From an uncultured Eubacterium sp. (GTDB lineage Bacteria; Bacillota; Clostridia; Lachnospirales; Lachnospiraceae): 64,000 nucleotides of DNA. Below, piece by piece: positions 24,922 to 33,679 of the stretch; position 1 is the first letter of the stretch; each line of letters begins with the position of its first letter. The stretch covers positions 62,001-126,000 of the forward strand of contig CAMWXD010000003.1 in the NCBI GenBank assembly GCA_947178105.1, read 5' to 3'. The position numbers and the translations under genes are program-made. The notes beneath the pieces were generated by a model. It was not told the origin of the DNA. It saw nothing but the letters and a program-made list of their open reading frames with translations, and made no database searches.

Positions 24922-27705
24922 ATGGATAACGAAGACTATAAAACGAATAGTACTGATGGTTCGCAAGTGATTCCTTTGCTCGATTTGTTGAAAAAAGGGA
25001 TTGTATATGAGGAAGCAAAAGATTTTACTAATTCTATCTATCAAAATGTATACACATGGGCAAAAGAAGCAGTCGAACAAATCGCAATAGACAGTCGAAA
25101 AAAAGATAAAAATGTAAAAGGAAAAAATACGGAAACCAGTAATGTAATTTCTTTTATCGGAAGAAGAGGAACAGGCAAAACTTCTGCTATGCTGTCATTT
25201 CAGGAAGCGCTTAAAGAATACAGTGAAAGCAGAAATGATTACAAAAAAGAAGATATTCAATTCAGTAAAGATGCTAATATGGAGAATGTCCGTTTTTTTA
25301 CGTTAGCATGTATTGATGCAGCCGCTTTGGAGGAGACTGAAAGTGTTTTTACTCTGGTTTTAGCAAATATTTTGTCTAAGATTGAAGAATATCATGAGAG
25401 TGGAGAGCATGATGTAGATTCCTATTTAAAACGTACTTTGCTGCAGAAGCTGAGTGATATTTATAAGGATTATACTTCTTTAACTGTGCAAAAAAATGAG
25501 ACTAATATTTATTCAGCGTTTGAGAATTTGAGAAATGTTGCAAGCAGTCAACGGATAAGGATGAAATTTGCACAGTTGGTCAAAGAATGCCTGCAATTTT
25601 TTCAAGAATATGATCGTGACTTTGTAAAAGAATCTTATCTTGTAATAGCAATTGATGATTTGGATATGGCGCACTATAATGAGCGTACTGCAGGACGAGA
25701 CAGTGTGAATATGCGTTCTTATGAGATTATGCGCGAGATTTCGAAATATTTCTCAATACCTGGAGTCATTGTATTAGCGGCTTACAATCATACAAATTTG
25801 CAGAGACAATGTAGTGGATTTTTTATTGGCAGTAATTCTAATTATTATCGCCAGATTAATAGTAAAGTTGAAACACTTCGCTCAGGAGAAACACTTGCTG
25901 GTGAATTTCTGGAAAAAACATTTACTTCTGCTTATCGGTTATATATGCCATCCTGGAAAAAGTGGGATTACTTTAATTGGAATATTTTGATTGATATTGG
26001 CGCAGATGCGACTCTTGATGATTTATTCAAACCATATAGGGAAAACGGAAAATACATATTTAAAATAAAAGATTTGCTAAAAATACTCTTTGCGGAAAAA
26101 ATTGGGGTTTATTATGACTGTGAAGGAAAAAAACGTCATTTTTTAGAAGCTAATTCTCTTCGTGCGCTTAATAGTATGTTGTATCTTTTGATTGGTGAAG
26201 ATGCAATTAAAAGTAACCACATAGGTAATTTGCTTATAGAGAAAGAAAATCGCGGAGATGTATTTAAGCGAATTATGGATGATGTATATTTCAGGTTTAT
26301 AAATGAAAGACTGTATTTGGAGGAGGAGAAAGCATTCTTTTATGAACTGCTCGAACTTCAGATTGACAGACGAAGTGAGCGTATCGTACAAAAAGTTGCT
26401 CCAAGGATAGAACCTCTTGGAAGAAATAAGCAATTAGAAATTAGGCTTTTGCTTGAAGAAAAGAACCAGGAAAGAAGAATGGATGGTCAGATTGTTAAGA
26501 CCATGGATAATAGCGAGGTAGCATACAGTTATGCGGAGCTTTTGCATTGCATATATCATATGACCAGACAGGAAATCAGGCAGGGAGTCAAGAGGGAATC
26601 TATTTTTTCAAAAGAGTTTGTTGCTTGCATTCTGCATTCATATTCTGTATGTCTGACAAAGATTTATGACCAGTATCATACGGTTAAGATGAAAATTGAT
26701 AGAGATTTATATATCGAATATTATCGTTCTTTGCAGTACAAGAAAGAGGATGTTTTGAAAAAGTTATCAAAACATGACAAAGAAAAATTAGAAAGTGTTG
26801 ATCAAAATTATCAGATATTGAAAGGCGTTATAGGGAAGACCGTTTTCGGATTTTGGACACAATATTATTTTCCGTGTGTAAATATGGTTGTAAATGAAAA
26901 AGTCCTGGATGATAAAAAACATGCGCTTGGCGCTCTTAGTAATATCCGTGATACTAATTTTCATGTAGAATTTTTGTCTCAAAAAAGCAGTAATATTGAT
27001 GATATGCTAAAGAAATGTATTTTTTTAATGTCATTATACACAGATGTTATTCAATGGGAAAGGATAGAGATAAAATGTAAAAAAAGGCGAACAGGTCAAG
27101 TATTTGATATTATTATGGAATATGATGGAGAGGAGATTTATTTTGAATTGACAGCCTTTGCAAAATTATCTGTTTTGTATCCTGAGTATCTATGCAAAAT
27201 GGAAAAGCTGTTGATAGAAGGCTTTGCATGTCAAAACAATGAAGAGAGATCTGTCAAACAATTCAAAAAAGAAGTATGTAACAAAATAAAAAGTTATTTT
27301 CATAAATTATGGAATGATTACTATGACTGGGATAAGAGCTATGGCGGTATGGCCTTTCCGATTCATAATTTTGATCTTATGTACAACCTGATTAAGCATC
27401 TGTTTTTAGAACATAAAGAAAAGAATGCATATACATATGTATTAAAGGATGGAGTAGCATTTCTGGATGAGTTTTTAGCTATGATTCAAAGAATGGATAA
27501 TCATTTGAAAAAAATTGATGAGTTTTATTGTTTGTCAGGAAATGACAGTTTTTCCGGAAAGCTTCTTAACAGCCCATTTATCAAATTGTTGAAAGAAATA
27601 ACAGCGAATGACAAATCAAAAAATTTTATGGGAAATTATTTAGATTATATTCAGTCGGCAGTCTGTAACATCGCAAATTCTGAAAAACCATCGGATGATC
27701 AATAA
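24922..27705 (+). CDS. rdrA: RdrA-like P-loop ATPase of a RADAR-type defence system
   Basis: A 927-aa protein with Walker A GRRGTGKTS at residues 80-88 (K86) and Walker B LVIAIDDLDMA with D245-D246-D248. This is the KAP/STAND-like arrangement of RdrA. The remaining 650 residues are helical and Lys/Tyr-rich without known domains. In RADAR, RdrA forms a heptameric ring that binds the RdrB shell and activates deamination on phage infection. The direct neighbour is an adenosine-deaminase-fold protein, which is the main reason for the call. Codon use is strongly AT-rich compared with the flagellar genes, consistent with transfer. Confidence 0.8.
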   Translation: MDNEDYKTNSTDGSQVIPLLDLLKKGIVYEEAKDFTNSIYQNVYTWAKEAVEQIAIDSRKKDKNVKGKNTETSNVISFIGRRGTGKTSAMLSFQEALKEYSESRNDYKKEDIQFSKDANMENVRFFTLACIDAAALEETESVFTLVLANILSKIEEYHESGEHDVDSYLKRTLLQKLSDIYKDYTSLTVQKNETNIYSAFENLRNVASSQRIRMKFAQLVKECLQFFQEYDRDFVKESYLVIAIDDLDMAHYNERTAGRDSVNMRSYEIMREISKYFSIPGVIVLAAYNHTNLQRQCSGFFIGSNSNYYRQINSKVETLRSGETLAGEFLEKTFTSAYRLYMPSWKKWDYFNWNILIDIGADATLDDLFKPYRENGKYIFKIKDLLKILFAEKIGVYYDCEGKKRHFLEANSLRALNSMLYLLIGEDAIKSNHIGNLLIEKENRGDVFKRIMDDVYFRFINERLYLEEEKAFFYELLELQIDRRSERIVQKVAPRIEPLGRNKQLEIRLLLEEKNQERRMDGQIVKTMDNSEVAYSYAELLHCIYHMTRQEIRQGVKRESIFSKEFVACILHSYSVCLTKIYDQYHTVKMKIDRDLYIEYYRSLQYKKEDVLKKLSKHDKEKLESVDQNYQILKGVIGKTVFGFWTQYYFPCVNMVVNEKVLDDKKHALGALSNIRDTNFHVEFLSQKSSNIDDMLKKCIFLMSLYTDVIQWERIEIKCKKRRTGQVFDIIMEYDGEEIYFELTAFAKLSVLYPEYLCKMEKLLIEGFACQNNEERSVKQFKKEVCNKIKSYFHKLWNDYYDWDKSYGGMAFPIHNFDLMYNLIKHLFLEHKEKNAYTYVLKDGVAFLDEFLAMIQRMDNHLKKIDEFYCLSGNDSFSGKLLNSPFIKLLKEITANDKSKNFMGNYLDYIQSAVCNIANSEKPSDDQ

Positions 27706-27719
27706 AAGGAGTGACAGAT

Positions 27720-30700
27720 GTGATAGATTTTACAGCAAAGATTCTTGTAAAAGTATTACAGTATATAACATCATGGGATATTTTAGATGAAAGAGTTGCA
27801 TATAATAAGATTCCTATTAAAAAGCTACAGGCGATATGCTTTCATTCGGAAGATGATGTGGATGAAACAGCGTTGCTTCGTAAATTAAGATACTTAAAAG
27901 ATTGGACAGATTTACAATTAGGGGGGAATGGATGGAAGTCAGATGCAGAATCTGCAATAGATAAAGGAAATCTGCAAATTGAAAGGCTAGAAGAAGCAAT
28001 TGGGATATTTGATCTGGTTCATTGTCTGATCTCCAAACTGCTGACAATTAATAGGGGAAGGGTAGTTTATAGATATAAATATCTTAAGACATGGCATTAC
28101 CTGACTGGTAAGATCGGAACAAATTTGCTGGTTGCTAGTTTTTATGCTCAAAAGGATTATAAAGAAGGAATTTACCGAAGGGAATTTAAGGAGACAAATG
28201 TCCTGCATCATGACAATCAGATGTTAAATGAAGTATTAGAGAGGGGGATGTCGGAAAATCATTTTCATTTGCGATGTTCAGGTCCTTATTTTTTACTTTC
28301 CTGGTTATCACTGATGAATTCTGTGACATTGACAAAAACCGCATATTTACTGGATCAAATAAACCAGGAACCGAGAAATCCCAAAATACGGTATAGTGAC
28401 AATTTTCGAGAAGAAAAGTTTTCTATTTTACACTTGAAAGCAGCAGCCATCAGGGTATATTTATATGCTGTTCTTACAGGGCAGATGATAGAATTCGGAG
28501 AATATCATGCATCATTGGATAAACTATTGGATTATATAGTAGACAAAGAGCCAGTAGGAGAGTTGTTGAGGAAATGTGAAGCTGCAAATTACAGGAATAT
28601 AGGTTTTGAAGCACAAAATATAATCCAATTTTTTGAAGAAAGAGAAAATTTTCATTCAGAAATTTTGCGATTTATAAAATTGTACTGCCGAGGTTTTTAC
28701 TGGATATTCTGGAGATGCTACCCTAATATACCAATAAGTATATTTCCTGATAAAAAGCATGTTTTTAGTAAAAAAAATCGTAAAGAGCTTTTATTGTATA
28801 TGAAAAGTAATTATGAGCCTCTTCCATTAAGCCAATGTGCCTGGTTATATCATGGACAATATCAGGAAGAATATCGCCGGGAATGGATGCAATGTACAAA
28901 AAAGGCGTTATATTTGATGTTGAAAGATCCATATTCTTATGATATGAGAAGGTCTCGCGCTAAGATTCAACATGTAATTGATGGATTTCATGCGAAAAGT
29001 CAGTATATCTGCAAAGATTATGCGTTATATGCAATGGAGACTTCTTTTCAGGAGAATCGGGATCAAGAGATTTTACTGGGGGAACGGTGGCTGATCTATC
29101 AGATGGAGCGTCGGAGATTTGATCGTAAAAATAATTATATATTTAGAGATGATTCACATTTGTATAATTTATTTTTTCTCTATTTGGTAATTAAAGAATC
29201 ATTTCGTAGTGAGCTTTTGCAGAATAATGATAAAATAGGATTTCAGAATTTCCAGGCTTATCAAAAGCGGAAAGATTGGTTTACAACACTTTTTTCAGAA
29301 GGGGAACTGGCTGAAATAGCTGTAAAAGATGCTTTTAGGAGTCAGAAGTTAAAGTGCTTGGAATTAAGGGTTTCGCCGCAGGAAAGCAGCAGTGAAAATC
29401 TATTTATGATACATCGATATGATGAGGAGATTAGAAAGAAGAGTCAATCAATCAGTGATTTAGATAAAAGATTAGATTATTATTATGTATTTCATTTTGG
29501 AAAAAAACAGGATAATACATATGGCACAGGGCAGTTTCAATGTCGTCATGCAGCTTATCGCAGAGAGTTGGAGAAAAAAGCATTAGCTATTATATCCATG
29601 CGGGTTGGAAATCCTGATATTGGGAGTCGTTTGAAAGGGATTGATGCTTGTTCGAGTGAGGATGGCTGCAGGCCAGAAGTTTTTGCAGTTGTTTTTCGCA
29701 AATTAAAGCAGCATACGGTATACCGCAAAGACCTTAAGAAAAAATTGCCTCAATTAAGGGTTAGTTATCATGTGGGAGAGGAGAATCAGGATGTTTTGGA
29801 TGGATTGCGCGCAATAGATGAAGCAATCTATTTTTTAAACCTAAAAAGTGGTGATCGTTTAGGACATGCAACGATGTTAGGCGTTCATGCAGAAGAGTGG
29901 TATATGCGCAATCATTTTCAAATATCGATCAGGCAGCAGGATTATTTGGACAATGTTGTATGGATGTATCATAGAATGATTCATTACCATATATCAAATA
30001 AGGATAATTTGTTGGAATATCTGGAAAGTGAATTTCAGAAATATTTTAATCGTGTGTATGAGCAGTGTATGAGTGATATTTATAATGACAGAATCCTTAG
30101 GAGAAAAGAGGCACACAATTTTAAAGAAAAGTCTCATCGTGAATATGGCAGCAGCGCAAGAGATACCAAAAATATGGAGTGGCATACACTGCATTTTAAT
30201 ATTCACAACTACTATTATGCATGGGAATTACGCGGTGATGATCCTGGATTGTACATAGATGGTTTTTATAATCGTAAAAAATTATTAGATTTTCAATGGG
30301 ATGATCTAAGAATCAATTCATCTCTGGATATTGAAAAACGGAATATTGCAGAAGCTGCTGTATTGTATCATGCATACCATTATAGCGATGCTGTCCGCAG
30401 AGAAGGCAGTAAGCCGGTAGTAGTGAAAATTCCTTATTACATGGTGTGCGGTATTGCACTGCTTCAAAAAGAGATGCAAAAAACGATTGCAAAAAGAGGG
30501 ATTTCTATTGAGACAAATCCTTCCTCGAATCTTTTGATTGGAGGGCTGGCAGGATATGATTCTCATCCTATAGTGTCATTTAATAATCGCGGATTAACTT
30601 GTGAAGCATCTGAGATCAATGACTGTCCACAAATTAATGTGTCTATTAATACAGATGATCTTGGCGTATTTACAACTACTTTATATAATGAATATACATT

Positions 30701-30899
30701 AATGGCATATGCTCTCGAAAATAAAAAAGATCCAGACGGCACTTATGTATATAAAAAGGATATGGTTTATGACTGGATTGATCGTGTACGGGAAATGGGA
30801 AATATGCAATCTTTTAATGGTGAATTAACGATTGGCGATGAGAATGAGCAGCCAGAAGATTCTAAAGGAGGTTTTGAAACAGGTGTCAAGCTTAATTGA
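27720..30899 (+). CDS. rdrB: RdrB-like adenosine deaminase-fold protein
   Basis: AAAGGAG lies eight bases before GTG 27720. The GTG at 27711 overlaps that site and is less likely (residue numbers below count from 27711). The large protein holds the scattered metal and catalytic motifs of adenosine deaminase: H184-F-H186 (SENHFHL), H687-VGE690, GH719 (DRLGHATMLG), and TDD with D982-D983 (SINTDDLGVFTTTL). The block TNPSSNLLIGG with HPI lies before the last motif. Long insertions between them make it far larger than a metabolic deaminase (about 340 aa) and are typical of RdrB. The expected reaction is A-to-I conversion of RNA or adenosine nucleotides. All catalytic residues I can place are present, so it should be active. 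Confidence 0.85.
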   Translation: MIDFTAKILVKVLQYITSWDILDERVAYNKIPIKKLQAICFHSEDDVDETALLRKLRYLKDWTDLQLGGNGWKSDAESAIDKGNLQIERLEEAIGIFDLVHCLISKLLTINRGRVVYRYKYLKTWHYLTGKIGTNLLVASFYAQKDYKEGIYRREFKETNVLHHDNQMLNEVLERGMSENHFHLRCSGPYFLLSWLSLMNSVTLTKTAYLLDQINQEPRNPKIRYSDNFREEKFSILHLKAAAIRVYLYAVLTGQMIEFGEYHASLDKLLDYIVDKEPVGELLRKCEAANYRNIGFEAQNIIQFFEERENFHSEILRFIKLYCRGFYWIFWRCYPNIPISIFPDKKHVFSKKNRKELLLYMKSNYEPLPLSQCAWLYHGQYQEEYRREWMQCTKKALYLMLKDPYSYDMRRSRAKIQHVIDGFHAKSQYICKDYALYAMETSFQENRDQEILLGERWLIYQMERRRFDRKNNYIFRDDSHLYNLFFLYLVIKESFRSELLQNNDKIGFQNFQAYQKRKDWFTTLFSEGELAEIAVKDAFRSQKLKCLELRVSPQESSSENLFMIHRYDEEIRKKSQSISDLDKRLDYYYVFHFGKKQDNTYGTGQFQCRHAAYRRELEKKALAIISMRVGNPDIGSRLKGIDACSSEDGCRPEVFAVVFRKLKQHTVYRKDLKKKLPQLRVSYHVGEENQDVLDGLRAIDEAIYFLNLKSGDRLGHATMLGVHAEEWYMRNHFQISIRQQDYLDNVVWMYHRMIHYHISNKDNLLEYLESEFQKYFNRVYEQCMSDIYNDRILRRKEAHNFKEKSHREYGSSARDTKNMEWHTLHFNIHNYYYAWELRGDDPGLYIDGFYNRKKLLDFQWDDLRINSSLDIEKRNIAEAAVLYHAYHYSDAVRREGSKPVVVKIPYYMVCGIALLQKEMQKTIAKRGISIETNPSSNLLIGGLAGYDSHPIVSFNNRGLTCEASEINDCPQINVSINTDDLGVFTTTLYNEYTLMAYALENKKDPDGTYVYKKDMVYDWIDRVREMGNMQSFNGELTIGDENEQPEDSKGGFETGVKLN

Positions 30900-31569
30900 G
30901 AAGATAACACTATATGATCTGCTTGGATATAGTATTCCAGGATCGATATTAATTGGCATGGCTGGATCGGCTTATTTAATAAAGAATAACAGATATCAAT
31001 GCTTTTATGATACTTATAAGGATTCATTTGGATATTTATTTTCTGCATTACTGGTATTAGGGTATGTTGCTGGTATGTTGATAGCGGAAATAACGGATAT
31101 TATAATTGGAGCTTGTAAGGCGACATTAGATTTTGATGTTAAGGAAAAATTGAAAGAGGTAGATTATAAGTCTGTTGAGAAGGCATTAAAAAAAGCGAAT
31201 TATATGACATACGAAAATAGATTACGAAGCGAAGAAGATGTACTTAAATATCTATCCAGTATGTATGGAGATATTCAGTCAGATGTAAAATATAATAGGC
31301 TGCATAATTATTCTTCATCAAAATTAGTATGTAAAAATCTCGCATTTGTTTCTTTTTGTGGTTTTATTATAGTCCTGAGTTACCTAATCCAGTCTTTTGA
31401 TTTGATGTTTTTACCAGATACTAATGTTGTGAAAGTTGTGTTCATAATATGTGGATGTTGCACGTCATTTTTTTTGTTTATAAGGCGTTGGAAAAAGATG
31501 TACGTGAAAACGCAGTTTTATACAGTGGTATGGTTTATTGAAAAGTATAATAAAGATGAAAATGGTTAG
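30883..31569 (+). CDS. Four-helix membrane protein of the RADAR-like cassette
   Basis: AAAGGAGG within the 3' end of rdrB leads to GTG 30883, overlapping rdrB by 17 bases. The 228-aa product starts with a short amphipathic segment and LYDLLGYSIPGSILIGMAG, with hydrophobic segments at about residues 13-30, 47-72, 148-168 and 176-196 and a charged middle loop of about 80 residues. RADAR loci often carry a third membrane protein (SLATT or Csx27 type). Helix number and length fit such a helper, but I see no clear signature of either family. It may anchor the complex or act as a membrane effector. Confidence 0.75.
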   Translation: MSSLIEKITLYDLLGYSIPGSILIGMAGSAYLIKNNRYQCFYDTYKDSFGYLFSALLVLGYVAGMLIAEITDIIIGACKATLDFDVKEKLKEVDYKSVEKALKKANYMTYENRLRSEEDVLKYLSSMYGDIQSDVKYNRLHNYSSSKLVCKNLAFVSFCGFIIVLSYLIQSFDLMFLPDTNVVKVVFIICGCCTSFFLFIRRWKKMYVKTQFYTVVWFIEKYNKDENG

Positions 31570-31600
31570 TTGTTCAAGAAAAATCAGAGTGTGATTATAA

Positions 31601-31629
31601 TTGACCATCATAGATAAAGAGGTTATAAT
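31601..31629 (+). promoter_or_regulatory. Sigma-A promoter before the 62-aa ORF
   Basis: TTGACC (31601-31606), 17-base spacer, TATAAT (31624-31629). It lies 57 bases upstream of the small ORF at 31686 and just after the RADAR-like cassette. Confidence 0.7.
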
Positions 31630-31685
31630 AGTTTCAGTGAATCTGGAAAGAGACAGGATTTTATGGATAAAAGGGGATTGAGCAG

Positions 31686-31874
31686 ATGGAAGTAATAGAT
31701 ATAATGAATGGACAGGAAATGAAAAGAGTAGCGATTGAAAAATATGTCAATATTCAGCGCATTAAAAAGCATGAGCAGGAAGAGATAGAAGGGGTTTTTA
31801 AAGACGAGGTCAGAATGAATGACAAATACTATGATATCATTTTTATGTCTGTGCTTAAAGATGATTTTAGATGA
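31686..31874 (+). CDS. Small charged protein of unknown function (62 aa)
   Basis: A 62-aa ORF with ATG behind AAAGGGGATTGAGCAG and a near-consensus promoter 57 bases upstream. The product is helical and rich in Lys/Glu/Met, with the pattern EMKRVAIEKYVNIQRI in the first half. No motif is recognised. It stops 20 bases before the flagellin sigma-28 promoter, so it could be a small motility regulator or a remnant at the junction of the inserted cassette. Confidence 0.55.
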   Translation: MEVIDIMNGQEMKRVAIEKYVNIQRIKKHEQEEIEGVFKDEVRMNDKYYDIIFMSVLKDDFR

Positions 31875-31893
31875 ATTTTTTTTGATTCTGCTA

Positions 31894-31920
31894 TAAAGTA
31901 TCCGATTATCCATCCGATAT
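31894..31920 (+). promoter_or_regulatory. Sigma-28 promoter of the main flagellin gene
   Basis: TAAA (31894-31897), 16 bases, CCGATAT (31914-31920), a full match to the sigma-28 consensus with the spacing seen before flgM. The +1 would be near 31928, leaving a leader of about 125 bases. Confidence 0.85.
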
Positions 31921-31953
31921 ATAATACAAGTAAATTAACATTACTTAAAATGA

Positions 31954-32052
31954 TAGGATTTTCGCCGGGTGCGTACGGCCGGGCGGATTCTATAAAACAA
32001 AATATTAAATTTGCATCAAGGAAGATGCAGTAAATTCAAGGAGGAAATTATT
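31954..32052 (+). promoter_or_regulatory. Flagellin leader with two CsrA-type sites
   Basis: A GC-rich hairpin (31954-31993, CGCCGG...CCGGGCG at the apex) is followed by a perfect small hairpin TGCATC-AAGGAA-GATGCA (32012-32029) that shows GGA in its loop. The ribosome site TTCAAGGAGGAAA (32035-32047) gives a second GGA motif. The layout mirrors the two CsrA sites of the Bacillus subtilis hag leader. With fliW-csrA in the same window, translational control of flagellin by CsrA is likely. Confidence 0.7.
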
Positions 32053-33261
32053 ATGGCAATGGTAGTACAGCACAATCTTACAGCTATGAACGCTAATCGT
32101 CAGTTGGGTGTTACAACTGGTCAGCAGGCAAAATCTTCTGAAAAATTATCTTCTGGTTACAGAATTAACCGTGCAGGCGATGATGCTGCAGGTTTGAAAA
32201 TTTCTGAAAAGATGAGAAGCCAGGTTCGCGGCTTAAATAAAGCTTCTTCAAATGCACAGGATGGTGTATCTTTAATCCAGACAGCAGAAGGTGCGTTAAA
32301 TGAAGCTCATTCTATCTTACAGCGTATGAACGAACTGGCAGTTCAGGGTGCTAATGATACAAATGAAGGCATTGACCGTGATGCGATCAACGAAGAGTTA
32401 GCAGCATTGACAGAAGAGCTTGACAGAATCTCTACTACAACACAGTTCAATAAGCAGAATTTATTAGATGGTTCATTCTCAAGCAAGAACCTTCAGGTTG
32501 GTGCAAATGCAAACCAGAATATTACAATCAGCATTGACAATATGAATGCTGCAACACTTGGACTGAGAGAGATTAAAGGACAGGAGTCTGGCGAAGTAGC
32601 TAAGGGTGTTAAGCCGACCGAAATTAATTACAAAGGCAATATTTATAACTATGATATTGATATAACACAGGCTTCTAATGTAAGCGCTGCACAGAGTCAG
32701 TTTGCTGCTGCAATTTCCGATGCGGCTAACAAAGATCAGTATGTATTAACAAGTGGAACTGCTGGATCTCTTGTATACAAAGGTGCTACTGCTACTCTGT
32801 TTGAAACATTAGATTCTGCTATGGCGGTTGAAATATCCATGGCTAAGAGTGATATGTATGATGCGGTTTCCACCAATCTTACTACTTATCTGAAGAAAGA
32901 AAGTGTACTTGGAAATGGACCTACTGTAGCAGCTTCAGGTGCTAGCTATACATTAACAGCACCGGATGTAAGTAGTTATGAGAAAGCGAACTCTACATTA
33001 AATGCAGTTCAGAATGCTATTAACAAAGTATCTTCTCAGAGATCTGCGCTTGGTGCATTACAGAACAGATTAGAGCATACAATTGCGAACCTGGATAATG
33101 TAGCTGAGAATACACAGTCAGCAGAATCTCGTATCCGCGATACAGATATGGCTTCTGAAATGGTTGAGTACAGCAAAAATAATATTTTGGCACAGGCTGG
33201 TCAGTCTATGCTTGCACAGTCCAACCAGTCTACACAGGGTGTATTGTCATTGTTACAGTAA
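32053..33261 (+). CDS. hag: Main flagellin
   Basis: The 402-aa filament protein from ATG 32053. The N-terminal D0/D1 region (QHNLTAMNANRQLG, KLSSGYRINRAGDDAAGLKI) and the C-terminal region (NRLEHTIANLDNVAENTQSA, ending LAQSNQSTQGVLSLLQ) are canonical. A variable, Ser/Thr/Ala-rich domain of about 150 residues lies in the centre and offers acceptor residues for glycosylation by the adjoining Maf enzyme. It has its own sigma-28 promoter and terminator and is presumably the most strongly expressed gene here. Confidence 0.97.
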   Translation: MAMVVQHNLTAMNANRQLGVTTGQQAKSSEKLSSGYRINRAGDDAAGLKISEKMRSQVRGLNKASSNAQDGVSLIQTAEGALNEAHSILQRMNELAVQGANDTNEGIDRDAINEELAALTEELDRISTTTQFNKQNLLDGSFSSKNLQVGANANQNITISIDNMNAATLGLREIKGQESGEVAKGVKPTEINYKGNIYNYDIDITQASNVSAAQSQFAAAISDAANKDQYVLTSGTAGSLVYKGATATLFETLDSAMAVEISMAKSDMYDAVSTNLTTYLKKESVLGNGPTVAASGASYTLTAPDVSSYEKANSTLNAVQNAINKVSSQRSALGALQNRLEHTIANLDNVAENTQSAESRIRDTDMASEMVEYSKNNILAQAGQSMLAQSNQSTQGVLSLLQ

Positions 33262-33298
33262 TGATATCGTACAGATTGATATTAAGCAGACAAATAAA

Positions 33299-33336
33299 AA
33301 CAACGGAGTTGGTTTACCAACTCCGTTGTTTAATAT
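33299..33336 (+). terminator. Strong terminator after the main flagellin gene
   Basis: A perfect stem, CAACGGAGTTGG (33301-33312) with CCAACTCCGTTG (33317-33328), TTTA loop, with A-tract before and TTTAAT after. It separates flagellin from the glycosylation genes, which probably receive partial read-through. Confidence 0.92.
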
Positions 33337-33351
33337 AAGATGGAGAATCAT

Positions 33352-33678
33352 ATGACGGAAGAACAGATCATGCAGTTACATCAGGAAATGGCTGATATTA
33401 TTGCAGAGTATATCATTTTCCAAAAAAGAAATATTGTAGAGCGAATTAAGAAATTAATACCGCAAATACAAGAGTTTATTTTATGGTTTTTAAATGAAAA
33501 TCAATTTGGGATAGAGCAGAGCTTATATGATGCTATGAGTCAAAATTTACTTTTGGTTTTAGAAGATATTTTGACATCTTTGCAAAATGAAGATAAAGTA
33601 TTAATGTACGATGTAATTGTGCATGGATTAACAGATTATCTGGAATGCTTTGTCGGGAGTGAAGCGGGGGTAAAATAG
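33352..33678 (+). CDS. Small helical protein between flagellin and Maf
   Basis: A 108-aa protein from ATG 33352 (GGAG six bases upstream; ATG 33340 is before that site). It is helical throughout with the pattern IAEYIIFQKRNIVERIKKLI and LMYDVIVHGLTDYLECF. No family is recognised. Its stop lies one base before the Maf gene, so it is probably coupled to it. Candidates are a Maf partner or a small flagellin chaperone. It has a functional counterpart in position, not clear sequence, in the ORF after the second flagellin (61448). Confidence 0.7.
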   Translation: MTEEQIMQLHQEMADIIAEYIIFQKRNIVERIKKLIPQIQEFILWFLNENQFGIEQSLYDAMSQNLLLVLEDILTSLQNEDKVLMYDVIVHGLTDYLECFVGSEAGVK

Positions 33679-33679
33679 T

